64,000 nucleotides of DNA from Spirodela intermedia (GCA_902729315.2 LR746270.1:2326501-2390500), one strand, 5' to 3'; positions 48,001-62,452 are shown, counted from the first letter of the stretch. The notes: generated by a model not told the origin, from the letters alone. Made by a program: numbers and translations.

Positions 48001-51000
48001 CACATCACCATCATCTATTGCCGCAAATCCATCAGCAGCACCTGCCAATGTTTTAACCTTCTCAGGAACATTTGAAGCTTGATTTTCTGGGAGCTCTTCA
48101 AATACTTCTGCGGAAATTTTCTCCTCTTGGAGCTTCTTGGTAGTTGAATCACTCTTCTCACACCGGCCCTTGTCTTTTCCCTTGCGACTACCTTTTTTCT
48201 GTTTTACCTGGAGGTAAAATGAAAAGTTGAAAGGCCATCTCATGACTGCCAGTGAAAATGCACTAATTCTTTCCCTATTCTAAATCGGAACGAGATGCAC
48301 ACAGAAAAATTGGTGAGATGAAAAAAATTGAAATCCAGGATTCTTCCACATGACAATAATGATGATCATGATCAAAAAATGAAATCCCATAATGGACACA
48401 CATGTGTCTCTTCGGATGTAAAAAACAACCTACTGAACAAAACATATACGGTAAGAAGTGCAGTTGCTGTAATTTAAATTCATAATTTCGGTGCAGTGTG
48501 CAACGGCAAAATGAAGAATAAAATGTTGCTTCAACAAGAAAGATATTCAATTAACCATAATTTTGAAAGATAGATACAAGCAAAATATGGGAAACAGACT
48601 CTGGCAATATACTCGGAGGAATTTCCTCAAAAAAAGAATAGCATGGTTCTTCTGGTTCAAATACATGTCAGAAATGGTAAGTGTAAAAAAAAATGAAACT
48701 TGTGTTGGTCAAAGTCAATTCCATCAGGGCAAGGACTGCAACAGCCTCAGCAGGTTATCACCAAAGTTGATATTTAAGTTCACAGTCAGCAGCCGAAATG
48801 ACTGAATACATGAGCTAAACAATCATGACATTCAACAAAAATAAATTAGAGCAATATCAAGTTAATTGTATCGTCCACATTTTACAATTCTGTGAACATT
48901 TCAGATGAACCTCAAATGAAAGATGTGTAATTATTTTCAGTCCTAACAATGCATCATCCTATTTTTCCTCTAGGCATATATTTTCCTTCATTCAATGAAT
49001 TGTATTTTGCAGCTAATGTCAGGAGTAGTTCTTCCTTTCTTCCTCTATCTTTTCAATTCTTCTCGCTCCCCCGACATTATTCTTATCTGTACTGATTTGA
49101 TTCTTATCCATTGAAACCAATCAGTTTCAAAGATGAACTTAACACTGTGAGTTGTCACACAATTCCAGCCCAATTTTCTACACTTTAAACATGAACATAC
49201 CCTTGGATTGGCACCCATTCTTAATCATCTTTTCCATTATCTTCTCTTTTATAAGTCTCTTCTGTCCCCGGATATGCCTGTTTTCCTATGGACCAATCGG
49301 TTTCGAACATGATTCAACGATGCTTGTCAGTCAACTTTCAGGCCAACTTTCTGAACGCGGATAACGGACACAGATCCATGTGTAACAAACATAGCGTGCA
49401 TTCTTCAGCCTCAAAGTATGCACTAACCAGTAGAACTTCTTTTCAGGTGTATGAAGATTAGAAATATCACATGACGATAATTCAAGTCATGAAACTGCGA
49501 AATCTATTCTGATTAGAAAACGAACACAAAGTATTACTTAATCAGCAGCATTAGCCTGTGATAGCCTATCCAAGCCATTTTATTCAACTAGTGAATCATG
49601 TTAGATCATTCTTCATCACCTGCACCACACTGCAGTTGGTTCTGGTTGCTTCCAAAACTAAGATGTTAAACATCAAGTTAGTCTTGCACGAAAAACACCA
49701 TGATGTCAGATTAGATATACGACTTACCTATTAGGGTATACGAATGAATAACCTATGTTCGTTAACCTACATCATTATGACGACTGATTAATGGTGTCCA
49801 AGTTTGAATCAGACTGACTCATTAGTCTGAAAACACAAACTATCTATTTGGACAACAATAATCAGACTTAGGTGGATGACATAAGTCATAACAATACAGG
49901 TTCAATATATTATGGGAAATTTGATGGGCCAGGAACTTTTGAAGGCTTTTTTGGAGTTCTGTTGAGTAACTATCCAGTGGGATATGGCAGAAATATTCAG
50001 CGAATGACAGTGATGATCAGCCAGTAAGCATTGGAATCTCTCCCAACTTAAATTGAAGTAAGCCAAAAGATCAATTTGTTAACTAAATTAAGGCCACATT
50101 GCTTCTTAATGACAAAAAAATGGGAGAGATAGATATCCTAGATTCAACCATCTGGAACATCCAAAAAAGGGTAGAAAACTGTTTTTTCCTATGCTGAACC
50201 CAATATAATTCTGAACGCGTTTGCAAAAATAGAATCTATATAAATATCTTCATACAAAGAAGTGCCAAGTGTAGACCCGTTGCATTGAGACAGAAAAACT
50301 TCCTAAACAGTTACTAGACAAACGCAATCAAATACGTCAATAGGGGACAAATTGTCACCAAAATTCTCTTCAGCTTCATTGTCATTATGCTACTTTCATA
50401 CGAAAAACCCTCAGCTTCACTGTAACTAACAATCCGTATGGTAGAAATACTTATAAAGAGTACATTATAAAGAGTCACCAAGCATAAGCCAATTCACTCA
50501 ATAATTTTTCGTGAACTTATTTCAAATTGCAAAAGCATGGAAACGTAACTATACATGGGCAAGCCATATGAGAAATGTAGAATAGAAATAACTACAAGGA
50601 AAAACTTTTTCTGGGGCATCCAACCTGCTTCTTCTTCATTCGCTTCTCCTTTTCAGCAGCAATGCGCCTGGACCTCAATTCATTTTCAGCTTGTCCTGCT
50701 GCCTCCTCTTCACGAATAAGCTCTTCCTGCCTTCTCAGGGCAACTGCCTCTTGGTAGGCGACCTCAATCATGCTGCTTGGACATAAAAAAAAAATTAAAA
50801 CATTGCAGCAGCCAAGGCAACAATTGAAAAGATATATGTTTCTACCAGACAATAAAAAACCAATAAAACCCCAAATTCAAAGAGGATTACAAAAAAAGGC
50901 AAGTTTTTTACAAGGAAAAAAAAATTAGAAGGTTTTAACGTCTTCTCAAGATATTAAAAGCCTTTTAGAAAGATAGCAAAAGTATGTTAGACTTTTAAAA

Positions 51001-54000
51001 ACCTGTCTCCTAATAGCCAAATCATAACTTGCAAAAAGCCAGCTTGCAGAATTTGGTGTCTCCATTCAGGTTGCAACCAAGGTAGCAGAACGGAATTCTC
51101 TGTCACTGGACCATAAAAATTTGAAAACTAGAAGTAGGAAACCTCGTGCATCAGTTTGAAACACAATGTAACCTAAAGATGAGCTGTACATACACAACAG
51201 ATTGTCCAAGTAAATATATGTTAACTTAATGTTAACTACAAAAAACCTACATGCACAGAATTTGAGAGATTAAAATCTCTATGCTACTGCTCCAGACTTA
51301 GCCCAACCACAGTGTTTCATCCAAGCTACCAAGTTCAGAATAATAGGTTTCCCGAGAAATCTTCATGGGTTAACATACCAATACATTAACCCCTATAGTC
51401 TCCTCAAAGGTATCTACCATAAGCCAATTCTGCAACATTCATCTCCTCATTATCAGACTTGCATCAGAACTGATCACTAAAGAAGTATTAAGAAGCCAAT
51501 TGTATCTGATATGCTTCGATTTCTCCTTAATACCTTTCAAACTTAGGCCATAAATCTGCTGACCAGGATTCCCCATGTCATGATTAAAATCTTGCATATT
51601 ATTAAACTTTTTTCACATTCATTATATAACTACTTAAAGGATGTAATATGTAGTAGAAAGGATAAGTAGAATTAACAATTTTCCCCTCCAGAAGGTGGGA
51701 AACAAAACAACACCAATCATTAAGGAGACCAAAGCAAGGCACTTTCCTATCACCGACTTTACATCTAAAATATTCTTTTACTTTTAAAATATCTGCAAAT
51801 GCAGACATAATAAAATTCGAAAAAAGACAATTTTACGAAATGACAAAATTTGAAACGCAATCCATAGGAAGCAACACGAGAATAACCATTCCAAAGAATA
51901 TTACATTACGTTAAACTGCTTGTTGAGCGTTTTGAATAAGTAGTGACAAAAAAGGCAATTATATACATGTGTGTTTTGTATTTTAGGATTATGGAATGAT
52001 AACTTGAGCAGCCTGGAGAATGTGTGCACACATTTGTGCACACAAGTTCATAAGCATCTGCAGCTACCTATGCAGCCTGACTGCTATCGGTCTCTCGGCT
52101 GCCTAGTCCTCCAGGCCATGTTATAGAAACACTAAAAAAATACTACCTTAAAGGATTAAAATGAGCACAAGGATATACGAGAAATGTGCATCTTCCTATC
52201 AGCCGAATAAAAACAAAAAGCTTCCCGGAAGATCCTGGCATGGTCCTTTTGCAACCAAACAAACGTTGAGTGAGGGTAATGTTGAAGTCAAAATATGAAA
52301 ACTAAGCCATGTTTTAGAAGAAACAAAGGTGAGTAAAAGACTACCTATAAATATGGTTCAAAGCAAATATCTCCACTGTTCTACGTCCAAGCTCTGTAAG
52401 GCGCCTTTCATCACGCTCAATAGAATCTTTACTTAGATCTTCCCCAGAGTTGCCTTCCTGGAAAGACGACATATATTGAAGACACAGTTATAAGAAAAAC
52501 AGGTGATAACAATGCCACAATACAAATACACCTTCCAAGCATACTCTTATGCAAAGTCAGTTACTACTTTGACAGTTACACAAAAGATAAAAAAGGAAAC
52601 GCTGTCCAATGCTGGGTTTAGTTACTCTTATGAAAGCTTGCTTTTAGTCCAATGCTGAACACACTGAACCTGGACACTCATTTCGCTCCTTAAGAAAACA
52701 TAACGAGAAGGTATACAACAAGGTTCGCATCATACCTTAATACGGTTCTGATTTTGGGAACCCTTGTCCTCCTTAGGAGGCAATGGTTCCAAAGCAGCTC
52801 TTTCAAGCACCAGCAGCACATCCTCTGTCAAAACAAATACATCTTTCTCAACAAGGACAAAAGGTTCTGGCATTTCCTCCATTTCTAACAGTTTAGCTCT
52901 TCCTTTCTTGCTCTTGCTCTGGTACTCAAGAGCTTTCAAACCACTGTAGAGATAATCCATCACCAAAGTTGACGTGACTTCATTCTCTATAAAAAAGTGC
53001 TTAACAACTACTTTCAGTATGGTTTCAGATTTGTCACGTGACATCCGTCGCCTAGTATTGTGGTCAGTTCCTAACCAGAAGTCATGGAAACTGACAAAAA
53101 AGAACACAGAACACATGCAATAAGCAAATGAAAATTTAAAGGTTGGTGAAGCCTGCTTTTCATACTATTAAAAGGTAATAGGTATCAAAGATTATGTGTC
53201 CGACCTTGACCACCTAACTTTGTCTTCTATTATCTTAATAAATTTGCCCCTCTTCTCTTCAACATAACGTCTGCACAGTTGCTCTACATTTGACAGATAA
53301 ACCCGAACAAGCTCTCTCCTGTACTGACAATCAAGGCAACGGAATGGATGATGCGCTTTCTCCCTGAAAATAAACGAGAATATTTGGCAATAAATCTCCC
53401 ATGATCACGGAATGGAAAAATAAAGATAAATCATGTTTTTATCCCAATCAGATTCTGAATTCAAAAAGAAGAGAAATTCAGAGAAAGAAACCCAAGTTCA
53501 TTCAGTTAAAACAAGTATAAGGAAATCATACATCAATGTAGTAATTTTCACTCATTGTATACAAAAACAATCAAGAAGATATTTTCCCTCATTTCTTATT
53601 TCCCCCTAGATTGCATTGTTAAAAAAGCAAGTAAGATGAAGCAAACGGTTGTTTAGCAGGTAGAGAAACACATTCCATTAGATTGACCAAGTCATGAAGG
53701 AGAACCTAACTCAATGGTTTTGAGATTAACTCAATGTGTGTATGCTGACAGAATATGGCATCTGTAATTAAGGTGAACAGTTCCCTGGTGTTTAGTTATA
53801 ACCTACGCTCAGAAATAATCCAAAGTTTTTCTTTTGTTGCCAGTTGTTACAAGATAATCAAGTTTCTCTAGTTCATGTCACCTGAACAAAGAATTACCAG
53901 ATCAGTCCCACATCAATGGACAGAAAACACCCCTCAAGTAAAAATCAGCTTTTGGCCTTCGAGCCTACAAATGGCAAAACGTCAACTTGGAGTGCAATGA

Positions 54001-57000
54001 TAAAAATGACCTCGTTACCACCAAAACTCGCGCAGATTTATTCAAAGATTCAACAATAGGCAGACAGTGACCCCAGTGCCCCACGAGCATTGGACCACTG
54101 GTTAAGATATAAGTTTACATATTGATTGCACCAAAATGACAATGTTTTTGCTTGTGAACTCGACAAAATGTCCTAGAGAGTCTGGAAAATATTTTCAACC
54201 CGTAAATTCTTCAAGCAATTCATCATCCCCAGATCAATCCCAAGCGACCAGTGCGCCTCTTTGTGAATAGACAAAAAGAGAGAACCGCATGAGCAATAAT
54301 GAACTATGGATAGTAGCTAGTCCACGCCAGCTGGCATGCAAACAGGCTATGTAATCTTATAGATCAAGCAGTACACAAGTTCTGAAGTGAAGTATGTTCA
54401 TTGTTACACAACCTAAGAACAAAGTCATTCAGAGATATAGATCAATTTCAGATTAAGTCTTGGCATGTCTCAATAAATGCTTATCTGAAGTAATGATGTG
54501 TTATTAAACCACTAACAGTTGACAATGCAGATGGAAATGTTCTGTTTGGTAACCACTAGCCTCACAAACACTCAACATCTTAATGGAATTGATCTACATT
54601 GAGGCAAGACTAAGCTTGATGTAACTCATAGAGCATGGCTGAGCGTTAGATCTTTGATAATTTCTTCCCTATTTTTTTCAGCACATGATCACAAACAGTA
54701 AAAAGGGAATGGCAGAAGAACGTTTTGTAAGCTCTTAAAATGACAGGTTCACACTCTTTCACGTACATCAAATTCCCAACCACTCAGCGAACTTGCCACA
54801 AATCAACTAAGAAAGCTAACAGATGAGAACCTTTTACAGATAAAAATGCATCATCATGCTATTGGACTTCAAATAATTACCTGATGACTTGAACTTGGGC
54901 CTTGATCACTAGAGCATCATCAACAAGAAACCCATCGGACACTTTTGACAGCTCCATAAACTTTTTCCATCCCCAATCATGTTCTTTCTTCCAGAACCGG
55001 TGGAGTGTGTCTGAAAAATTGAAAAAAACCATGACAAATTACAGATATGGCGCAAACAAGAAACATCAAAAGGTAGATGTTGGATCCGGATACTCAAAAC
55101 TAACCAGAATATTTTGACTTCTTTGAATCCTTATTCACGACAGCAATTGTAAATTGTGCAAAGTGGCTCCAACCTGTCAATAGTCGTGAGCTTGAATAAA
55201 GATCAAAGTAACCATAAGCCACTAAGAAAGTAATTATAATAACACATCACAAACCTGGAAGCAACTTGTCATGATTAGCAACACAGAGGAAAAGAGAGAG
55301 ATGATTGCACACATCACATCCTTGAGGATAGATTAAAATATACCTACAATCAAAGGGAACTTTCAATTTTAAACGTATGATAAAAGGCAGAGCAAAGACC
55401 TCCACTGTACTTAGCATGCTTTACTCCATAGAAATGTCTATAAGATGCTTGTTAGCGTCCTAATTTCGATAAAATTGAGCATAAATATATAGATCGTTCA
55501 ATCCTATCTACTATTCAAACAAATAAATTCCTTAAGGGGAAAGTCCTTAATCAATCCACATTTTAAGCCTCTGCTCCTAACTACTTACCCCTATTGCACT
55601 TTCAAAGCACCCCATAGAATGTTTAAGGAATTGATATAGACCAGCAGGATTGCCACCTTTAAGAAACCAGATAGTCACATTATGCATTTACCTCCATAAA
55701 CACAAGCTACATTGAGTCATCAGGCAGTATGCGGAAAGAATACCAGTGAGTGAGTTAGAAATTCACCTCAAGGAGCAAACCAAACTCTCAAGAGAACCAA
55801 ACCACGCACCCAGTTCATTGTCTCATATAATGTTCTTTCTACTAAGCTGAGCGGAAAAGTGCATCTCTGAATGTTATTCCAGATATGATGTGCGACAAAC
55901 ACATTCTTAAGCGTATTTTTCTATCCCAAAAGTAGTCAAAATTCCACTTAGAGGCTAATAATTTTATATCACACAAGGGACTATAGAAGAATAAAACATT
56001 CCTCAGGAAGACAATTTTAGCTCCTAATGTGAATATACGGACAGAATTTTAGTCCTCGTATTCACTAAAACATGCTGAAATAAAAATATCAACATCAGGT
56101 AATTGCTAAGACATTTTAAAAAAACAAGTATTCAACCTCATGAGAAATATGAAATACCCAGAGAATACCCAGAATCTAGAATATACGGCATACAGTAAAA
56201 AGAATGAGAAAAAAAATCCCAAATTAGACGGAAAAATATCTCAAGAAAAAGACACACAAGTGACATCCAGATTAACTGCCACGTGGATCTAATACTAACA
56301 TTCTCCCGAAATTAATTCAAACGCGTAGCACAACAACATAGAGATTACAAAAAAAGGGAGAAACTGAATGCACATACCCCATGGAGTAAATCTGAGAAAA
56401 TTTACAACGATGCATGCAAGCACAAGTAAAGTGCACTTAATGAAACATTTATATCAGATGCACATACCACTTATAGCCGCCAACCTCAAAAACATTGCTA
56501 CGGAGTTCTCGTTTGCTAATCTGAGAAAAACCTTCAATCTTCCATGTAAATTTTCCATATAAATCGGAAGGCCCCGGCCCTGCAAGAGCATTTAATACAT
56601 ACAGGCTCAGAAATAATCATCACATTCTTGAAGTAAAAAGGGTGAAAGGTAATAAGGCTAAAAAATGTTTTAAAATAAAGATATATCTCATATAACAGGT
56701 GAAAAGTGAAAAGTACCCTTGTCTCCAGTTTTTTTTCTCTATTTCATTGGTCGTTATTTCTCCCCTAATGTACTGTTCTCCATTGATTTATAATACTGAA
56801 CTTGTTCACACTCTAAAAAATAGGGACAACAGAAGTAGCTCAAAGTTTTAAACAACTTGGATGAGCTGCTATATTTAGATTTCAGGCTGATTTTATGTGG
56901 CAGAAAATCAAGAAACTGAATGATGTCACTCAATAAGCTGAAAAAAGATGCCTGCCACAGCTACTGTACCGATGCTTTCCAGATTCCATTCGGAAGGACC

Positions 57001-59909
57001 TTCCAAATGCTCTTAAAAATTAGCACGAAAACAGTTCATATCAATCGTCACTAAGTCCCAACTTCTTGGCAAATCCAATTTTGTTATCTCGGGGACATTA
57101 AAATGCCCATTAGAGATTCAAATTTTTACCGATACATTTAAGAATTCCAGTTTGGGTACTTTTTTCAAGATTCGGCAACAGCGGCAAGGGAACCTTTTTG
57201 GGTAGCATTTCATCTTTCATACTACATTTTTGCCAATTAAAGTTTTAAGACTGATAACAGTAATCGCAGAATGGCAACAGACCTCGCTAAAATTATATGA
57301 TATTTCCTTCTAGAGACACCAAATTTATCATGAAAGCATGATCCAGGTCACGGCCAGAACCTTTATGTTCCTTATCCCCTCATCCATGACGTTGTGGACA
57401 ACTAATCACACGAAACTTATCAGCGTCCGTACATGTTTCCAATTCATCTGATGAGAATCTCCCTCCCTCCCACCTGTCCAAAGCGAGAAGATTGAGTAGC
57501 CTCAACATCAATTCGTACATTCCTGCTCTTCTGCCTCCACCATTTCATAATACCGGAGAAAGAGAAGGAAAGTTTCTGATCTCACAGACCGGTGAGGTCA
57601 GAATGCTTCCCTACAGTTCTTCAGCTAGCAATCATAAAAAATATGGTATCTACATGGCAATATCGGGGTTCCAATCATTTCAAATGCATCGGCCATAAAA
57701 TATACAACAAAGTTACAATCCCATCCTATATCCGAAAAAAACTATCAGAAGGTAATTTATCACAACTTATCCCTGGAAAAATATCAGCCATCAAATTAAA
57801 CTACAGAAATACATCCTTGTTAAACTACAGTCTAAAGAAAGAATCATCGCACATATCTTTTGGCCAGCCATGCGCAGTGAGAGATTTAAAGTGAGAATCA
57901 AAAGGAGGAGGCAGAGAGGGGGGGAGAGAGAGAGACCGGCATATTGTACACAACTCTTCACTTTCAATTTTTCAAAAAAAATCCAAAGTACTGTGAGAGA
58001 AATGAGCTTCAATGGGAAGGAATTAAATGGAGAATAGTTTATCATGCATTAGATTTTATCAAAAATTGAACAGTTATTCGCAAATTATTTGATACCAACA
58101 TAAAACCACCTAGTTTATTGTCCATAAAGACCTCACTGCTGACATTTTGTCTACATATTTATTTAATTCTATCAACTCAACTAGCATACACTTTGCAACG
58201 TTATGTTCCAAGATGGCATTTTTCCAGATTGAAAAGTATGATAAGTATGATATCAGGATGATCAACTCTATAGACCAAGGTGTCACCACAATGTCAATAA
58301 GCTGGGCAAGCCATCTACAGCTACAACTCGACTAGACTTGCGAGCCACAAAATTGAGTCCACTAGTCACATAGGGGATAAAATTCCTTGCTGGAACCTTA
58401 ATCAGCGGTCAGACATGTTTCTTTCCCACATCCCTCACGGATTTAGTTAATTCCCAAAGGTTACAGAAAAACATCTTCCTCAAGATACCTCCTGCAAAAC
58501 ATGATTTAGTTACTGTACATCACGTGAAGATCTACCATAATCTTACTTGTAACTTTACCACCAAAATCTACTGTTCTCGACTTAACAATTATGCATCTTA
58601 TTATACCTCCCTTTTCAAGAATTTCTAAAAATCGTTTCAGTATTTTTCGCATGGTACACACAATCCAGAGACAAGTTTTCAATCTTCTCTCCCAATTAAC
58701 ACATTCTCAGAAGAGCAACAGAAATCAAACTCACCCGAAAAATAAAATTATCAGTATAAAGACTAATTTGATCATAAAAGAATAGTTCCATAAATGTTCC
58801 CTATCATACAGAACAGAACATGTAATATGACCCGTTGATAACAAACAATTGGTAAAGACAGTCTTCCAATCAATTAATCAGAGGTATATCTGCACAAGAT
58901 GACGGAAAACGTTGTTCACGTGAAATTCATAAAATATAATTGTTGCAAAAAAAGTTTCTGATATGATTGATGCACCAAAAAAGACTAGGCATACTTGATC
59001 ATAAATGGTGCTTCTTCTACATAGGCCAAGCATCATTATATGCAAAATAAACTTCCTGCTAACAATAAACACCTCAAATCCCAAGGCTAAAAAAGGAAAA
59101 GTTGAACCCAAAGTAAATTCTGCATACAATGCAAATTTTTTGTCCAATATCGGTCAACACATTTGTCCAGGCATTGCCCAAGAATCTAACAAAAACATGT
59201 TATGAGATTGAATCATCTGAATCATGTGAACTCTCCTTATAAAGAGTATGATGTATTATCCCAGAAAATAGCCAATGCTGACAGATATTCTTCATGCCTC
59301 AAGAGTGAAGATTGAACACGTAGCAAACTACAATAAGACGTTTAAATTAAAGGATTGTTTGACCCCAAGGATCATAAGGCTTGGCCCGAGAATCCAATCG
59401 TAAACCATGCTATTAACGCTTGATCGTAACAATAATTTGCATCCATGGTGTAATATGCACTTCAAAGTGATATTGACATTATCACGACCACTGAATCAAA
59501 GATTATTTATGCTGATGAAATAAAAAGATACAAACATATATCAAAATGTTTCTTTCGGGCTCAAAGAGTTGGTCAAATGTGGCAGAAACACATCACAGAA
59601 GAAGTTTACTGCCACCAAATAAAATGACACAAACCCACTGTTGGAACACATTTTGTCTTTCCTTGGGCAACAATGAAACACAGCAAAAATTACATTTCAA
59701 CATAAAAAATGGAATGATAAGTGCATACCAGAATCATCATCAGTGTCCCAGTAGGAAGGAGATGTAGATGGGTTCCCATTCTCAACTTGCTCCGACGATC
59801 GCCATTCTGGATGAGAATCACCAGAGATGCAACGATGACCACTTGGCATGACCTCAACTGATGAAGACTGACTTTCCAGGACACAGTCTTGACTTGTGCT
59901 GTCACCCAT
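45037..59909 (-). CDS. MATH/TRAF-domain protein, TRAF1a/TRAF1b (MUSE13/14)-like
   Basis: Family members in Arabidopsis are adaptors that help SCF(CPR1) turn over NLR immune receptors and also act with ATG6 in autophagy. Coding exons, 5' to 3' on the minus strand: 59909-59729, 56579-56468, 55343-55255, 55173-55105, 55010-54881, 53363-53205, 53090-52736, 52457-52345, 50775-50625, 48207-47750, 47643-47475 and 46515-45037. All junctions are GT-AG and the frame is continuous for 1154 aa, matching the roughly 1050-1140 aa of Arabidopsis homologues. The N-terminus contains EWRSSEQVENGNPSTSPSYW. The MATH domain spans about residues 71-197 (FTWKIEGFSQISKRELRS; YPQGCDVCNHLSLFLCV; HRFWKKEHDWGWKKFMEL). 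A conserved helical region follows, then a Lys/Arg/Glu-rich coiled coil (about 405-470), a long Ser/Pro-rich low-complexity tail with the family motifs RSVSAAGRLG-DPSL and DEFPHIDIINDLL, and the ending NGH. The start is the first ATG; an upstream in-frame codon is TTG. Confidence 0.95.
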
Positions 59910-60760
59910 TGCCTCCAATGATAACTAGAGAGACACCTCTCAGAAAAAGAAAATCGAATCCCCCAGGTAGGCTCCTGAGAAACATCAGATTACATGAGAA
60001 TCAGTTTCCATAGCAGGCGACTCCAATCTTCTGACCAGATGAACAAGCATGCGGAACTGGCGCACTCAAAATAGTCGAGCACGTCAAAGAACCCCACGAA
60101 TTAAATTTCACAGCGAGAAAATTTTTCCCAATAAGAGAAGGTAAACTTGATAAAGCCAATAAAAAGCGATGGAAATAAAAATTTGCAGCAAGACGCCCCG
60201 ACGCTACGCCAGGGGCTCCATTCAGGAAATAGCACCTTCCTGCGCACCGTGGGAACAAGTCACAAACCCTAGAAAGTTCGTAAATCAGCGTGAACCCCGT
60301 CAAAAGGAAACGAGTAAAACCGAACGAAGATGACGGGATCAGACGATGAGGAGGTGATAATCAAACACCCCTACCTTCTATTTGGGGGATCTACTGCGGC
60401 AGACCGATGGTAGTACCTCCTCGAAGCCCCAAACAGGAGAGAACAATGACGATAGTCGATGACTCCACCAGCAGAAGCTTCCGATGACAGCGAGGAGAGG
60501 TGATACGAAAATAATGAAACAGAAACTCTTCCCTTTCCTTCTTCACAAGCGCGCCGCATCCGAGCTCCCACTCCTCGTCTCCCTACCCCCCCCACCTTGA
60601 AGTTCTCATCAAATGGTTGCTCTGATTGCTGGTTCTGACGTCCACGAGCAGAAGACGAAGAGAGAAGAGGAGGCGGAGGCAGAGGTATTGCAAAGAGGGC
60701 GTAGCAAGGAGAGGACCCCAAAGAACCCCCACGCCCTCCCCCCCTCCCTAATGAGGGAAA
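59910..60760 (-). promoter_or_regulatory. 5' leader (probable leader intron) and promoter of the MATH gene
   Basis: A splice acceptor (CTCTCTAG) lies 16-17 bases upstream of the ATG on the minus strand. A donor (AAG followed by GTAGGGGT) lies near 60375, suggesting a leader intron of about 440 bp and a GC-rich first exon upstream. A TATTTAAG-like box occurs near 60800. Exact transcript ends cannot be read from the sequence. Confidence 0.45.
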
Positions 60761-61700
60761 AAAAACTCATTTTTAAATGTCAATCAAAGCTCTTAAATAC
60801 CTTTTTTATAGGAAATACTTCCGAATATTAGAAAGATTAACGCTTACTATTTATGGCCTACTCAATCTGTCTTGAGAAAGATTCCCCACGATGCTATTCC
60901 CCTTACTTTTATTCAATCTTTTGTGCACAAAAGATTGAAGAATTCTTAATTTTATGACTACTATTTTTTCTATAAAATTAGATTATATAATTATAAATAT
61001 CTAATATGGACAAGGCGGATGCAAAGTAAGAAAAAAAAATCCTTTTAATTAATCAATCAAGGCCCTTTAAATTATTTTTACAGGGAAATTCTCCAAATAT
61101 TAGATATTTACATTTCCGATTATAGTATAAATTCTTCAATATTGTTTTACACAAAATTATTTATTTACAATATAATCTTAAAGAAAATTGAAGGATTCAT
61201 ATTTTTATAAAAAAATAAATATTTTATAAATTCGTTTTAAATAATTATAAATATCGAATATGCAGAGATATTGCAAAGAGAGAGAATGCAAGAGGGAAAA
61301 TAACTCATTTTAAGTATTCAAACCCCTTTATTAAATAATTTATAGGGAATACCCCCGAATATTACATATTTATAATCCCTATGGAATATAAACTCATCAA
61401 TATTTTTTACATAAAATCATTTATCCACATTATTATTATTTTAACTATAATCCAAATAATCAAGTGCACTATTTGTTGGATATTGATCTCCGGTGAGATA
61501 TATGTCCGATAATATTTTTATTCCATTTTTTTGATTTATTATTAATTCATATTTCATATGGAATACCTCCGGTCTTAAATTATACAGAATACCTCCGAAT
61601 TTTACATGCCTATAATTCATATGGAATATGAATTCTTCAATAATTTCTACACAAAATCATTTATTCACATAAAATATTATTTTATCTGAACTATAGTCCA
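60752..61700. repeat. array of four diverged 240-270-bp repeats
   Basis: The series GGGAAAnAnnnCTCATTTT... TAGGGAATACnnCCGAATATTA recurs with its CCGAATATTA-like word near 60821, 61093, 61354 and 61594. In the copies from 61093 on it is followed by a stretch ending AAATCATTTAT(C/T)CACA. The array fills the divergent intergenic region between the MATH and CWF19-like genes. Confidence 0.7.
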
Positions 61701-62040
61701 AACAATTAAAAGTATTTGTGGGATTCCGTTCTTCCATGAGAAACATTTTAGAAAATATTTGTATTCATTATAAAATGAACAATCTATATATAATATTCGG
61801 AGGTATTTAAGTTGAATGGGTTGCACTTAGTTTAGGGTCGATGATGACGAGGAACGAGTTTTTTTGTGAAGTTAATGTGGTATTTATTTTATATCCTCAT
61901 CAGCTTTATTTAATGACCTATATTGTTGTAAAATTAATTTTGTGTCGATTCATTGACCCGGGCCGAAGACGGTAAGAGCCCATTTGGCCCCTTGACAGGT
62001 GGCTAACGTTAACTTTGCCACGTCTACCCCTCTGCGACCG
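61701..62040. other. intergenic sequence upstream of the CWF19-like gene
   Basis: AT-rich up to about 61920, then more GC-rich. No gene visible. It probably contains the distal promoter of the downstream gene. Confidence 0.4.
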
Positions 62041-62370
62041 ACTCCCCCCTCCTCTCTCTCTCTCTCTTCCCCTCTCTCTCGCCCTCTCTCCAGACGCTCC
62101 CCGCCCCACCCCCCTCTCTGTCTCCGTCTCTCTCTTTCTCTCTAGGAACTCCCCGCTCTCCCCGCCCCCACCCCCCTCTCTGGCCTCCTTCTCGTTCCCT
62201 CGCTTTCTCGTTCTCTATCTTTCGCTTGCTCTCTCTCTCTCTAGGCGCTCCCCGCTCCCGCCCCCTCTCTCTCAGCCCTCCTCTCTGTCTCTTCTTTCTT
62301 CCGTGGTCATATTCTGTGGTTTTCTTCTCTACTGTCTTCCCCTATCTCCTTAGAGCTCTCTCGCTTCCCT
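62041..62370 (+). repeat. CT-rich imperfect tandem repeat, promoter/leader of the CWF19-like gene
   Basis: Strongly pyrimidine-rich. A unit of roughly 80 bp (CTCTCTCT, a CTCCCCGC word, then CCACCCCCCTCTCTG) repeats about three times, at about 62090, 62150 and 62245. Pyrimidine-rich tracts are common near plant transcription starts. Confidence 0.7.
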
Positions 62371-62452
62371 CTCCCTCGCTACGTTGGTATCTTGTACAAG
62401 AGTCTGTCTGGCAGCAGTTCGCGGCGGCCAGGACAACAGAAGAACATTTGAG
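62371..62452 (+). other. probable non-coding first exon of the CWF19-like gene
   Basis: A plausible leader exon ends CATTTGAG before GTATACGT. The next exon would begin at 63134 after TCTGCAG and runs 62 bases to the ATG at 63196. The 5' limit is a guess. Confidence 0.45.

Noticed and set aside
59910-59918. Upstream start for the MATH protein
   Set aside because: The codon is TTG. The first ATG, at 59909, is the natural start.
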